Source of the DNA: Neckera pumila
Taxonomy: Eukaryota > Streptophyta > Bryopsida > Hypnales > Neckeraceae
Reading direction: 5' to 3'
Assembly: GCA_963969595.1 (NCBI GenBank)
Contig: OZ018417.1
Coordinates: 14,200,501-14,264,500 of the forward strand
Length of the DNA stretch: 64,000 nucleotides
Of the stretch, positions 22,474 through 34,733 are shown piece after piece (the stretch's first letter is position 1; each line of letters begins with the position of its first letter). The position numbers and the translations under genes were made by a program. A model generated the notes under the pieces. The model did no database searches. It saw only the letters and a program-made list of their open reading frames with translations, and was not told the DNA's origin.

Positions 22474-23436
22474 ATCAGCACTAGGTGAATACCATGTCCA
22501 TCACCTTCAAAAAGACCAATTCAAATTGAATGCTATGATTGGGCAGGGGGATTTACGGACAATGAAGAACAAATAGTATACCAAGCCGTACCATTTCTCC
22601 AACCTATTGCAGACATTGAGCTTACAGGGCTCAAAGAGATGTTCTCTTATGAATGTCAAGTGGCCAAACTAGAGTTACTATCCATGGCAATTCCACCCTC
22701 AAAGGTAGAAAGAAAGTAGAGATTACAACATGGCAAAGTTATTGACACATCCCTCAAATACGCAATCCATTTCTATCACCAAAAGGAGGGTACACTCACT
22801 ATTGATAATACTCCCGCGTCAATATCAATTCAAAGCAAGGACATTGCCAAGTGGACTATAGAAGATAAAGACCAAGTACAGGAAATTAACTTGGGCACGG
22901 TAGAGAACCCCCACAATGTATGCATCTGCAAGAATCTTGAATTAGAATTCAAGAACAAACTTGTTGAACTCCTACAAGAATTCTAAGATGTGTTTGCATG
23001 GAGTTTCAAAGACCTCAAAGGAATACCAGCACATGTATGTGAACATCGCATTGAGCTCATGCCTAATGCATATCCAATGAGACAAGCCATGTATAGGATG
23101 AACTCGAAATATGCAGCCAATGTCAAAGACAAAATTGATAAGTTGCTAAAAGTAGGATTCATTATCCAGTCAAGGAAACCAAATGTTTATCACCCATTGT
23201 AATAGTTCCAAAGAAAAATGGCAAGCTTTGCGTATGCGTCGATTATCAGAAATTAAATGGAGTCACAAAAATGGATCTATTTCCACTACTGTTCACTAAC
23301 CAAGTATTAGAAGCAGTGGCGGGGCATGGAATTTACTCCACGCTTGATGGATTTAGCGGATACAAGAAAATTCTCATGGCCTTACAGGATCAACTAAAGA
23401 CAGTCTGCTTATTACAAAGTGGGGAACATTTGCCTA
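22474..23436 (+). pseudogene. Reverse transcriptase of element B, N-terminal part
   Basis: A spacer is followed by the RT start: FAWSFKDLKGIPAHVCEHRI, then the SPIVIVPKKNGK and DYQKLN motifs and STLDGFSGYKKI in shifting frames. At least two frameshifts occur (about 23190 and 23405). The gene is broken at 23436/23447 by element D inside the stretch that normally reads WGTFAYRIMPFG. The 10-bp target site CCGCATAATG is part of that codon run. Confidence 0.8.
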
Positions 23437-23446
23437 CCGCATAATG

Positions 23447-24779
23447 CAATGACACTAGAATATGAGCGGGGAGCAATGAATTTTTAAAGATGAGCACTCA
23501 TTGCAAGGATTTTTACTAAAAATAGAGACATCAGAGTAATAAATAGTATTGTCAGACCTCCAAAATAATAATGTCAAAAACAAAAATAGAAATAATTAAA
23601 AAATATTTGCAAATCAAATAACTAATGTTACAAGCAAATGTTGCATGAAGAGACATTCATTCATCTATGTACGGATGAATTTTATCCATGTCATCCATTC
23701 TTTGTCCATCTAAAAATGACTTCATTTATTGACAATAGTACACATCCTAGAAAATAGATTGTAAATTCATTTTTTAAATTCCAAAATAAAAATTCACAAA
23801 AATCATTAAGATTTGCATTGTTGACCACAAAACTTTGTTAACTATTTTGAGGCTAGTTTAGTCTTCCTTGAAACCAAATAGCACCTTCAAGTTTCATTTG
23901 AAGAAATGTAACAACTAATCCTACATTGTAATTTGGTTGTGGTTTAGAGCTCTTTGGAACCAAAGAGTACCATTAAGGTTCATCTAAAAAAATGAAACAA
24001 TCAATTCTATAGTGGTTCGTTAATTTTTTTGTGATTTCAAAACCTTTCATTTACGAACATTGACTTGATAGACCAAATTTTGACCCTTCCTGGGTGCCAG
24101 TGGGTTCTTTCAAAAAAGACCCTTTGGAATCCAAGGAAGGCTCTTTGGAATTCAAAGAAGGCTCCTTGAATCCAAGGAGCTTTTCTTTGGTGCCAAAGGA
24201 CTTTTGCAAGGAAGGCTCCTTGGTACCCAAAGAAGGCTTGTCAAAATTTGAAGATAAGAACAACTATCCTTACTCTTCATTATTGTCTCCCTATGAGCCT
24301 CTTTGGGATGGAGGAGGCTCTTAGGGATCCCTTGTGAATGTAATATATAAGATGATTATTGTCTTTCTAAGAAACTTCTCAAAACCAAAAAGGCTCTTAG
24401 AACCCTACACAAGGTTGGTATGTGTACAATACAATGCAAACAATTTACATCACTTGCATTTATATCAAATAATTTTGCCTTGTCCATCTCTAAATTAGAT
24501 GCGTTATAGTGCTTTAGACTTCATTTAATACAAAAAATTTAGGGCTAGATTTTTTTTTCATCCACCAACTTTTGTCTACATTCATCCATCATCATCTTCA
24601 TCCATCCAAAGCAGTGAATGGAATAAATGATTTATATCCAAAATTAGTTTTATTTCTTAAACTTTATATCTAAATATAGAATTAATGATAATTTTGAATC
24701 CTAAAAAATATAATAAATAAAATTTTTATCTCTCAAATGCAATTGTTCATTGCTCCCTGCTCACACTTTAGCAACCCTG
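23447..24779. mobile_element. Element D: Mutator-like non-autonomous element in RT of B
   Basis: It is flanked by CCGCATAATG on both sides (23437-23446, 24780-24789), a 10-bp duplication fitting the Mutator superfamily. The termini are imperfect inverted repeats of about 34 bp: left CAATGACACTAGAATATGAG, right (inverted) CAGGGTTGCTAAAGTGTGAG. Both continue to GGGAGCAATGAA. It is 1333 bp long and has no transposase. The interior holds a cluster of TCCAAGGAAGGCTC-like repeats (24115-24240) that opens a meaningless 76-codon ORF. Confidence 0.82.
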
Positions 24780-25077
24780 CCGCATAATGCCATTTGGATT
24801 AAACTGTGCTCCGACAACTTTTCAACGCGCAATCCTGCAAACGTTTGCCAAATTTTTGAATGTATTCATGCAAGTATTCCTAGATGACTTCATTGTATAC
24901 AGCAACAAAGCCATGCACCTTGAGCATCTTTGGAAATGCTTGAAAAGGTATCAAGAAGCCAGAATCAGCCTAAACCCGGAAAAATGCATGTTTGCAATAA
25001 GTTCAAATACATTGCTTGGACACTTAATTTGCAAGGAAGGAATACTGGTGGATCTTGCAAAGATTGAAGCAATTTAG
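24780..25077 (+). pseudogene. Reverse transcriptase of element B, catalytic part
   Basis: After D the RT resumes: MPFGLNCAPTTFQRA, then VFLDDFIVYS with the catalytic Asp pair (codons 24883-24888), and the downstream NPEKCMFAISSNTLLGH. This order is diagnostic for Ty3/gypsy RT. The frame is intact to 25077, where a TAG stops it just before LPPPTNMKGVRQFL, the RT connection region. Confidence 0.9.
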
Positions 25078-25735
25078 ACACTTCCCCCACCTACCAACAT
25101 GAAAGGGGTACGCCAGTTTTTGAAATTGGCCAGTTATCACCGGAGGTTCATCAAGGATTTTGCAAAAATCACACAACCCTTAACCAATCTCACAAAATCG
25201 ACTATCAAGTTCCTCTGGACGAAAAGTGTCAAGAAGCATTTGAGCTGATTAAAAGCAAATTAACCAAGACTCTAATTTTAATTACTCCTGATTGGAACAA
25301 AGAGTTCCATGTACATTGTGATGCATCTAATGAGGCCATTGGTAGTGTTTTGGCACAAAATATAGATGAAAAAATCGATTCACTCATATTCTATTATTCA
25401 ATCAAGCCGAAAGAAATTATTCAACAACAGAATGGGAGGCCCTGGCCATGGTTTACTCATTATATAAGTTTTGTCACTACTTATTGGCTAACCATTTTAT
25501 ATTTTACGTGGACCACAAGGCCCTGATACACCTAGTCAATAGAACTATCGCATCTGGAAGAATAACTAGATGGATGCTGCTACCCCAAGAGTACAATTTT
25601 GAAATTGTACATAAGCTAGGTAGACAACATATGGTGGCTGACCATCTTTTGAGGATTAGCAGTGGTGAAGCAGGAAATGGAATATCATACTCATTTCTAG
25701 ATGCTAGCTTATTCATGGTACAAGTCACATTCTAG
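25078..25735 (+). pseudogene. RT connection and RNase H of element B
   Basis: Text reads TLPPPTNMKGVRQFLKLASY, then LIFYY and the RNase H motif FHVHCDASNEAIGSVLAQ (about 25305-25360). It continues with YSLYKFCHYLLANHFIFYVD, HKALIHL and GRQHMVADHLLR. Frameshifts occur at about 25230 and 25400. The order RT-RNase H-integrase is that of Ty3/gypsy. Confidence 0.85.
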
Positions 25736-27260
25736 GAAAATACAATTTCTCCATTCTACGATTGGAGAAGACCAATAATTGATTATCTTCAAACCGGAAA
25801 ATACCAGTAAACAAACCACTTAATATACATCGTCAATAGCCATACGCAGCCAACCCTACCATTTGGATATAAAGGAAAGATTAGTAAAGACTTGTTCCAA
25901 GTCTCTACCTAGAATATGTTTGGCAAGACCAATAACAAAGGCAGTTATTGCTAAAGCCCATGGTGGTCCAACGGGAGGACATTTCTCCTATACAATAACA
26001 CTTCACAAGATTCTAACAATGTTATATTGGTAGCTTGACTTATAAAAAGACGTGTACAAGTATTGTAAAGCATATGACGTTTGTCAAAGAAACATTAGCA
26101 AATAGGTCAAGGGGAAAAATCCCTTACATCCCGTGCTACCACTCGAGATTTTCAAAGGTGGGGGATTGACTTTATTGGACCAATACACCCACCATCAAGA
26201 ACTACAACCAGTAGGTACATAATCACAACCACTGATTATACCTCCAAGTGGGTAGAAGATTGGACTTTGAGAGAAAGTATTGCCCATTCAACAGCTAAGT
26301 TTTTGAATGATGAAATAATTACTCGATATGGTGTCTATTGGAGATAGTCAGCAATCAAGGCACTCATTTTCTTAACACAATGATCCAACTTCTCACTACC
26401 AAATTCATGATTCAACATCAAAAATCAACCCCATATTACCCCTAGGGCAATGGACAAGCAGAGTCTAATTGAAAATAAAGTTTTAAAGGCAATACTTACT
26501 AAAATAGTAAACACCAATCAAACAAATTGGGACTGAAAACAAATTGACAAGTATTTTTATTTCATCTTTTCTACATTTATTGACTTGGAATGAAATACTA
26601 AACTCCAGGTTATTTTCTGCACTATGGGCATACTAGACGGCATACAAAGTAACCACTCATCACACACCCTTCATACTAGTATATGGGACAGAGGCACTAC
26701 TTCCCATTAGTTACATAGAAACTTTAGCATAAGGACATCCTGGGCTTTTAGCAATACATGTAATATTAGAATACCGCTTATATCAACTACAAGAGGTAGA
26801 TTTACATTGGGGTGAAGCTGATAATCAAATAATGAGGATGCAAATGATGCAAAAGTATCGACACGACCCGAAAATCACAAAATAGACAAATATTTAAAAA
26901 GGAAAAAGAGGCCAACAAAGCTTGCAAAATAAATATGAAAAAGGAGAATGTTCCAACTTCCAACCATCAATAATTACTGCCAGAGGACAAGAAGTAAACC
27001 CAAACATGTGATAGATGTTGCAAAACACTAGACAACACCGGTCACAACCAACAAATCCTTACCAACAAGGCCAAAATGTCCTATGGTAAAAGCCCACTAT
27101 CAAAAGGAAAAAAGGAAAGTTTGTAAACAAGTAGTTTGGGCCCTACAAGATCAAAACTATTTATCCTAATGGAATGATGGACTTATATGAAACCACAGGT
27201 TTGTCCATCCGAGTGAACATCAATAAATTACGACCATATTCATCAAAGAAGGAATAACCA
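25736..27260 (+). pseudogene. Integrase region of element B
   Basis: Badly decayed, with many stops. Still readable are the core start WGIDFIGPIHPPSRTTTSRY (about 26160) and ITTTDYTSKWVE. Also visible are the region matching NQGTHFLN (about 26355) and the C-terminal GPYKIK..YPNGMMDLYET..VNINKLRPY (about 27140-27250) that closes many plant gypsy polyproteins. The N-terminal zinc-binding part is not clear. Confidence 0.75.
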
Positions 27261-28966
27261 AACAAATTCCAAGGATTTTCCTATCTATGGTACAATGGCC
27301 ATAACAAAGAAGGCCCAACCCTAGGCTTAACAAATCAGACAAGGACCAATATGAAATATCAGGTCAAAAAGGATATAGAAGAATCAGGCAAGAAACCACG
27401 AGGAGAACAAAAATGTTGCACATATTGCCATACCCCATATAAGGGACAAGCATGTCTTAAAAACATGAATACAAATCCAAAAACACTACCAACCGCAAAT
27501 CAACTCAGAAAAATATTACAACAAATTTTTATTGTAAAAGATATCAACCAGCACCAAAAAGGCCAAAGAGTATTATGGTTAAGGCTTATGGAAAATGAAA
27601 TCTAAGATAAATAGGTAGGACCTACCATAATAAAAACAATTTATTGTAATCAAACAATGAAGTTGATAAATTCCAATGGAGTAGAATTTTGTATACCAGC
27701 TCCAAGGGTAAAACATTGTAGTCAAATATAGAAAAAATAAGTATTGAAATAAACTATGCACAACCTACTATACAAGTAACAAAATTTCCTATGAAAAAGA
27801 ATAAAACGAGTCACACTACTCAAAAAAGTGTAGAAAATAAAAACTATTACTTATTTGCATAAAGATTCACAACCAACTCATGCAATGGAACAAGGATACA
27901 TTAACAAGTGGACCAGGGTTGCAATACTCTACCCATCATTATGTATAAATAGGGCTAACATACTTCAAGCCACCACAATTGTGAACTTAATTTTATGGGT
28001 TAAAGATAAGTGGGAAGTTAGCACAACATACTTCCTCAAGGAAGTTATTATTGTGGAAGGAGAAATTATTAAAAGTCTTCCTCCTTCATCACTTCCAATT
28101 TCAAGCATTTTCAGTTATAGGAACTAATTATTTAAAACTACGGTGCCAGATTGTAGAGAAAACATGGAAGACATAGAATTCAATTTCCAAACTGTTATCC
28201 TACCAAAGAATGGGCTTACTTCTATAAAAAAAGATATTTTAAATATTATAGGCTTGTTAGATTTTGCAACCCAAGTTGGATGGATAGGAAAAATATTCAA
28301 AGAAATAGTACAAGAAATGCTCTTGAATTTACAAGTAGAAGTAGAAACTACTACATTCAAAGGTAAAAACTATAAAATAATTCTAGAAAATTTTAGGAAA
28401 GTATTCACCAACATCCTTCATATTAAACCCATGCCACCCATGCCAACCAAAAAATGTGCTAACCAGTTACTTATTGCAAAATCTTCTATTGGCAAAGCAA
28501 CAGTTATTATCTCAATTATAAAATGTGCAATTCTGATGAAACTAAAACAATTATAAAATTCTTAGGTTTAGCTTTTTGTCTCAAACAGAAAAGAGGAGAA
28601 ATTATTTGGGCAATGATGCAATTGATGCAACAAGCATTGAGAAGAAAGACAGTAGATTGGATAGAAATATTACATTTACACTATGAGTTGCAAAGAATAA
28701 AATTAGAAATACAAGGCCCCAAGCTGGTTGTAATTCACACAAGACTAGGAATACATATAAGCCTCTTGTTATCAAAAACAAGCATTATAGCTCAAGCTAA
28801 AAACATTCAAATTTATGTAACTTCTAAGCTAAGAAAAAGACCATTATTCTCTCCATTATTTGAAGCAACCTTACAAGCTATTAAAAAAGCAAAAAATATC
28901 AAAAATTCAATTCTACAACTTAAGCTCCCAAAAATAATGGCTGGTTTTGTAGGAGTGAAAGAGATA
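27261..28966 (+). pseudogene. Unknown 3' ORF region of element B
   Basis: Beyond integrase the element continues for several kb. ORFs at 27351-27605 (with CCTYCHTPYKGQAC), 28143-28556 and 28523-28972 look like real protein: MPDCRENMEDIEF.., then GLLDFATQVGWIGKIFKEIV and, after one frameshift near 28520, IIKFLGLAFCLKQKRGE and RPLFSPLFEATLQAIKKAKN. CACTA element E1 interrupts the second frame at 28966, and the frame continues at 30213. I do not recognise the family. Additional 3' ORFs are known in some plant gypsy elements; a role is unknown here. Confidence 0.55.
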
Positions 28967-30212
28967 CACTAGAAGAAACCCGGGTTTTTTTTTATGTCAG
29001 TCATTTGACATGTGATGTTTTTATAGACATTATGATGTTAGAGTGTTAATGATCCAAAAAGGCAAATTTCCATAGATGTCACAAAGTGCACTTGTAAATT
29101 ACTATCAAAATACATTGATGCTGTCATTGACGTCTATGTTTTATTTGACATGAACTCAAACATAGTGATGTTTTTTTAAACATCTCCAAAACATAGCATT
29201 GCCATGTCAGCAAGCAAATGCATTTTGACTAAGGGTAAGTCTATAAAAGTTATTATGGGTTATAATAAAATGATGACCAAATTAAAAAATTTGAGGAAAG
29301 GGCAGCCACATGGCATGCTTTGCAAAAAAAGGATTGGGATGGATGTATACTATTGATGAAAAGAGAAGTTCTTTGTACATGTGGGGTAGTAGGAAGTATG
29401 AAAAAACATATGGGATATATAAAGTAAGAATTGTGGTCAAAGTAGAATGTCTGAACCAACATTCAAATGTCTGAAACGGCATCGCATGTCTAAGACAACG
29501 TCAAGATGTCTAGCAATCAAGTTGCCATCTTGAAAATATCCTATATTGTTTGTCTTACCATGGACGGACAATGACTTTCAGTATAAATACATCCCTTCTA
29601 TCCTTCATTTTTATTAACTACTAATGAGGTAATTTCTTTACTTTGCCATCAAATTTTTTTGGTAAATTTCTTAACTTTTGTTGATTTTGACAATTATTCT
29701 TTTTTTTTTAATTTTTTTTTTTTCAAATGTTGTTTTTTGCTAACCCTACCCTATGGATACGGTATGCATCAATTGATGTCTCAAAAAACATCTACATGTC
29801 TAAGTTGACATCTCAAAAAATAAAATAAAAATTTTAAGACGTCGTAAAAGTGTGTTGATTAGGCATGCTACATCATCCTTGCTAGTTGCCACGTCATTTT
29901 TCCCGCCACCATGTCAGTTGCCACATCATGGACGGGCTGGATGAAAAAAAATCCACGTGGCTCCTTTTGCTCACATGGCGCTGATGTGGCACAGACGTGG
30001 CAGCCACATGGCATGATTTCCTTGCACTACGGAGTTGATATTTACCTTGACATTACATGTTTAACATCCAATGTTCCGCTGTCAAGCGTGATGTTTTGAC
30101 CCTGTCAACTTAGACAAGATTTTTTGGACATCAATGTTGGCATTAGTTGATGTCAAAATCAATATCTAATGTCAAAATTTGACATAAAAAAAAACACGGG
30201 TTTCTTCTAGTG
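28967..30212. mobile_element. Element E1: non-autonomous CACTA element
   Basis: The left end is CACTAGAAGAAACCCG and the right end, inverted, is the same 16 bp followed by T-rich ATGTC text. Flanks are ATA/ATA (28964-28966, 30213-30215), the 3-bp target duplication of CACTA elements. It is 1246 bp long, with no transposase, and many sub-terminal GATGT/ACATC words. A GC-richer patch at 29880-30015 holds CCACGT/ACGTGG repeats and TTTTTCCCGCC. Removing it restores an open frame across the site. Confidence 0.92.
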
Positions 30213-31979
30213 ATATCTGCAACAACAAATTTTAACTCAGAAACCTCCAATGATAGTATGGAAAGTGATGAAACATGTACACAAATATTTTGAGAAAAAA
30301 AAGAAATTGCCAACTCAAACACAAAAACAAAATTAGATAGTATTGGAAAAAAGGCAAGGCACGTATTGATGCTGCACCAGATAAACTATGAGTAGTACCG
30401 GAGGAGAAAAACTTTGATATCAACAATGACTTTGCAGCAGCCCCGACAAAACCAGTAGACATGACACAACTCAGTAGCAGCCAAAAGAACAAATAGACCA
30501 AACCCACAGTAATAACAGATGAATGGGCACAAAAGTATATACAAAGCAAGCACAAAGAGGACAACAGTGATGACACTTGCATCAAAAACAAAGAAAAGAC
30601 CAACAAAACAACTCAAAATAACCCAAAGCTTGCATTACAAAGCAAGACATCAAAAGCACTCAAAGGTAAGCAAATACAAACAACCTGCATACGTAATAAC
30701 AAAACAACAAAGAAAGCTCACCAGCAACAAAAGAAGATCAAGCTTGGAGTCAAAAACCTTCACACCGCAACAAACAAACACTAGATGCCAACCAAAGACA
30801 CCAAGAGAACTTCAAACACCAACAGCAGTGAAACTAAAGAAGGCGCCACACCAAATGATGGCTGCACCCACGAAGACCACAACGGCAATAAGACCGAGGA
30901 GAGGATCAACTACGAGGGGGATGAAGGGGACGTACCACTAGTTGTTGTGGTGGACGATTTGGAAGAAATTGACTCCGTCGAGGACGACGCTACACCTGCG
31001 ACTATTGCAACTCCTGCTCCGACTGCCACTCCGACTACCACTTCGACCGCGCGCTCATCAAAACACGCAAGATATTTTACTTTGGTTGCTACTAAGAGAG
31101 CTCATGCTAGCTGCAGTGGTGGAAAATTGTTCAGCTACAATTGAAAAATTGGCAAATGCTGAGAAAAATGAAGCAAAAGATGGCGAAAGAGACAAAGAAT
31201 ATTTTACACACAAAAAACTTAAAAGAAAAACACCAAGGGAAAGGCCGCAAACAATGCTACTGACGTCAAGGGCAAGGCAAGCCGAGTTGTAGGTGCTCAC
31301 CAAGCAAACCATGAAGCAGAGAAGCAACTTCAAGACACCGCAAAGAATAAGATGGGGATAGTAGCTGCAAAGGACAAGACAACGACAGAGATAGCAGTCG
31401 CAAAGGACGAACGACAAAGAGTTCTAGCACTCGAAGCTATTCCAAAATTAGACCTCATGGCCACGCAACAGGACAAATGAAGGAGACCAACATCGACAAT
31501 ATGTCCCAAAGATTACCAAATAATCTTCAATAAAGATATGGAGAAAAATCCAGGAGGGTCCAGGACCATTGTAGCCTTCTCCGACAGTGGCAATACACAA
31601 GAAAATTAAAGTTCACAATCTCTATTACAAACACCAAAGAGAAGAGAGGTGCAAAGGATCATCAGATCAAGAGCATAAAGGATAAAGACATTAGAATCTG
31701 TGAAATACAATGGACAAACCAATCATGAAAACAAGTACCAGAATTTCTTGAAGAAAAAGGAGCTCAAAAATACATAAAATATAACGCAATTTGCATTAAG
31801 GAACAAGAGTCTAAAAAACAACAAGACTTTGAGTTATGTGAAGAAAATCAACAATTAAAATTTGAAAGAAAGAGGTTAAAAATGGCTCTTTGCGCTGAAC
31901 AAAAATCTCATAAAGTCACCTGCATAATCTTGCAACAACTACAAAATATGAGCCTGAGAAAATCAATCATCGCTCTAAA
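30213..31979 (+). pseudogene. Continuation of the unknown 3' region of B between E1 and E2
   Basis: The frame from 28966 runs on (SATTNFNSETSNDSMESD) and then breaks up. Later frames are Lys/Thr/Gln-rich (30519-30941) or acidic with a Thr/Pro/Ala repeat (about 30950-31060), and then charged coiled-coil-like text (31130-31600). No known domain. Stops are frequent. It probably encodes linker or low-complexity parts of the same product. Confidence 0.4.
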
Positions 31980-33892
31980 CACTAGAAGAAACCCGTGTTT
32001 TTTTTTTATGTCTGCCCAAAACATGCGATGTCCAAGGCCTAACATATTATGTCCGCTGAGACATCAAGACGTTAAAGAAGAGGATTGCAATTTAGGGTAA
32101 ATTTCCAAGGATGTTCCAGATGACTGCAAAAAATTTGAATGGAACCAGTTGGTGTTACCAAAGACATTGAGATTTTTGATGACATTTTTAAGGATTCATT
32201 GATGTCCAACAAGGTGTCCGCAAAAACATAGAGGCCACGTCAGCTTTGGGGAAAAATTTCAAGGAGGGTAATTTTTTGAAAATCACTTTTTCCTTGGAAA
32301 AATGTCTGACCAAGGTTAAAAAAACGGAATTGGGCAGCCTCCGGGTAACTTTTGGAGAAAATAAGATGATGTGGCATATGACATGGTATGCCACGTGTAA
32401 ATTAGTTGACGTGGCATAAAATTATGCTGATGTGGCATGCCACGTCAGCATAGCAGGGCTGTTTCTTTGCGTTTTCTACACTTATTTTTGAAATGTCTAA
32501 GTAGACGTAGAGATGTCATTGGAGACATCTTATAAAACGTTGAGATGTTTTCTTGGACATTTTTGTAGACTTCTAGATGTTTTAGAAAACATAGTCACAA
32601 TTGGTATATCGTCTATGGAGACATCATTAGAGTGGCCTTTGAGACATACAAAAAACATCCTATTGGACGTCTGTATGCTACTCTACCAAAATTTAAATCC
32701 AGTGTTTTCAATGTCCCATATAGTTTGTTTTCCCCTCTACCACTCCACTTGTATAAAGAGCCCATCTTTGCGTTTTCTACACTTGTATTGGAGATGTCTA
32801 AGTAGACGTAGAGATGTTACTAAAGACATTTTATAAAACATTGAGATGTTTTCTTGTATGTTTTTATAGACTTCTAGATGTTTTAAGAAACATAGTCACA
32901 GTTGGTATAACATCTATAGAGACATCATCTGAGCGGCCTTTGAGACATGCAAAAAACATCCTACTGGATGTCTGTGTGCTGCTCCACCAAAATTTAAATC
33001 CAGTGTTTTCAATGTCCCATATAGTTTGTCTTCCCCTCTACCACTCCACTTGTATAAAGAGCTCGTCTTTTCTCCTCCATAAACTCATATTAAGTGGCTT
33101 TTTGAAGCCATGTGACATAATTGCCAATTATAATGTATTTTGTATGGTATATGATGTATGATGTATAATGTATGGTATATTATGTATGGTGTATTGTGTA
33201 TGACATGTTATATTGAACATTTTGACATGCATGAGGGACATCATATGAGACATATGAGACTGTCCATATTAACATCATGCTGAATAGTCCATTCCATTCC
33301 ATGAATGTTTAATGTGACATTATTTTGTTCTTCTAGATCATACCAAACATTGTCAGAGGTATTCATGATGAAAAGTAGATGTTTACATTGATGTCACAAG
33401 AAATTTGGACGTCTAAGGTGATGTTTCAAAATACGTCTATGAAAACGTCTGGACGTCTGAGTTGATGTCTCAGAAAACGTATAGATGTCTATGTTGACAT
33501 CTTCAAAGATAGTAAGAAAATTCTTAGATAACAAAAAAATATGCTGACGTGGCATGCCACGTCATCCTTGCTGGATGCCATGTCTCTTTTCCCGCCGCCA
33601 CCTCAGATGCCACGTCATGGTCAAAAATGGATGAAAAAGTTTCCTATGTGGCTGCCCATGCACATGTGGCGCTTAGGTGGCAACCACATGGCGGCCTTTG
33701 AAGACCTCGTTGACCCATATTTTTTGGACATCAGGGCCTCCAGCATGCTGATGTCTGACGTCAAACCTGATGTCAAATCCGAGTCTTGAGCAATGCGAGT
33801 TTTTGGACGTCCACGTAGACATTTCAAGACACCAGTCGGGACATCAGCACGCAGAATCCAGGGATAAAAAAAAACACGGGTTTCTTCTACTG
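31980..33892. mobile_element. Element E2: non-autonomous CACTA element with internal duplication
   Basis: The left end is CACTAGAAGAAACCCGTG. The inverted right end is CAGTAGAAGAAACCCGTG, so the terminal word is TACTG instead of TAGTG. Flanks AAA/AAA (31977-31979, 33893-33895) give a 3-bp duplication. It is 1913 bp long, with no transposase. Two near-identical units of about 300 bp lie in tandem (32466-32767, 32768-33065). It shares with E1 the CCACGTC-rich patch (33541-33690) and the sub-terminal GATGTC words. Confidence 0.9.
32466..33065 (+). repeat. Tandem duplication of about 300 bp inside E2
   Basis: Each unit starts TTTGCGTTTTCTACACTT and runs through AAGTAGACGTAGAGATGT, 'tttaaatccagtgttttcaatgtcccat' and CACTTGTATAAAGAG. 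The two open frames it creates (32513-32836, 32814-33161) are alike for this reason and are not evidence for a gene. A related single unit occurs in element F at about 39765-39990. Confidence 0.85.
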
Positions 33893-34716
33893 AAACAAAA
33901 ATTTGATTAGACCCAAGATTGCAAATGAAGCATCATCACAAGTAAACCTAAGACAATTCCAATCTCATTTGCAAGAAGAACAAAAGAAAACTTTCAGAAA
34001 TATATTACAAAATATTTGCTATTTTGAATATCTACTAGCCTCTATAAGACAACACTGCGAAATAACAAAACAACTATTTCTGGGAATGGAGGGACTATCC
34101 CATCTTACATATAACATATAATCAACAAGCAAGAATTTAGAACCATTTGGCAAAAAGCCACCCCGGAATTAAAAGAACTATTAACATTCATGTGGCATAT
34201 AGGGGACATTTGAGTAGAGATAGGTATCATCAAAGCATACACAGCATCCCAATATGTTATATAATCCGATATATGGTTTGGTCCTAGTAGTAGTATCCTA
34301 CAACATGATTATAAGCCACCACAAAGCATTTATTGCCAACGAACTATTAATCAAACCATTTAGACCTCCAACAAACAATAGTCATGGAAGTACTAAAATT
34401 ATAGCCCATTTTTAATTCAAAAATCAATCCATATTTGAGGAAGCGCTAATAGACTTGACAGACTTTAACAAAAGATTTTCTATAAGATCAAGGATGCATG
34501 GTTGGAATTCCTTTGCAAGCAACATTCAAATTTTCCAATGACATTAAGAAAGGCAGATTTTATACAAGGGCTAGAAAATATGTATCACAATACAAGAACA
34601 CAAATTCTTACTTACAAAGAATTTGACTTCAAAGTGCCATACCCAAATTTAAACATACCACAACATAACCCTACAAAATTCAAGTCTTTTACATAAATCA
34701 TGAAGACATGATTTTT
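33893..34716 (+). pseudogene. Last part of the unknown 3' region of B
   Basis: An ORF at 33903-34121 reads ..QVNLRQFQSHLQEEQKKTFR, and 34502-34696 reads MEFLCKQHSNFPMTLRKADF. These are protein-like but unrecognised. It ends shortly before the polypurine tract at 34720. Confidence 0.4.
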
Positions 34717-34719
34717 CTT

Positions 34720-34730
34720 AAAGGGGGGAA
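34720..34730 (+). other. Polypurine tract of element B
   Basis: AAAGGGGGGAA lies three bases before the 3' LTR, the expected place for second-strand priming. Confidence 0.75.
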
Positions 34731-34733
34731 TAA

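Noticed and set aside
32513..33161. Two homologous ORFs of 107 and 115 codons
   Set aside because: They come from the 300-bp tandem duplication inside non-coding CACTA element E2; no domain and no splice context.
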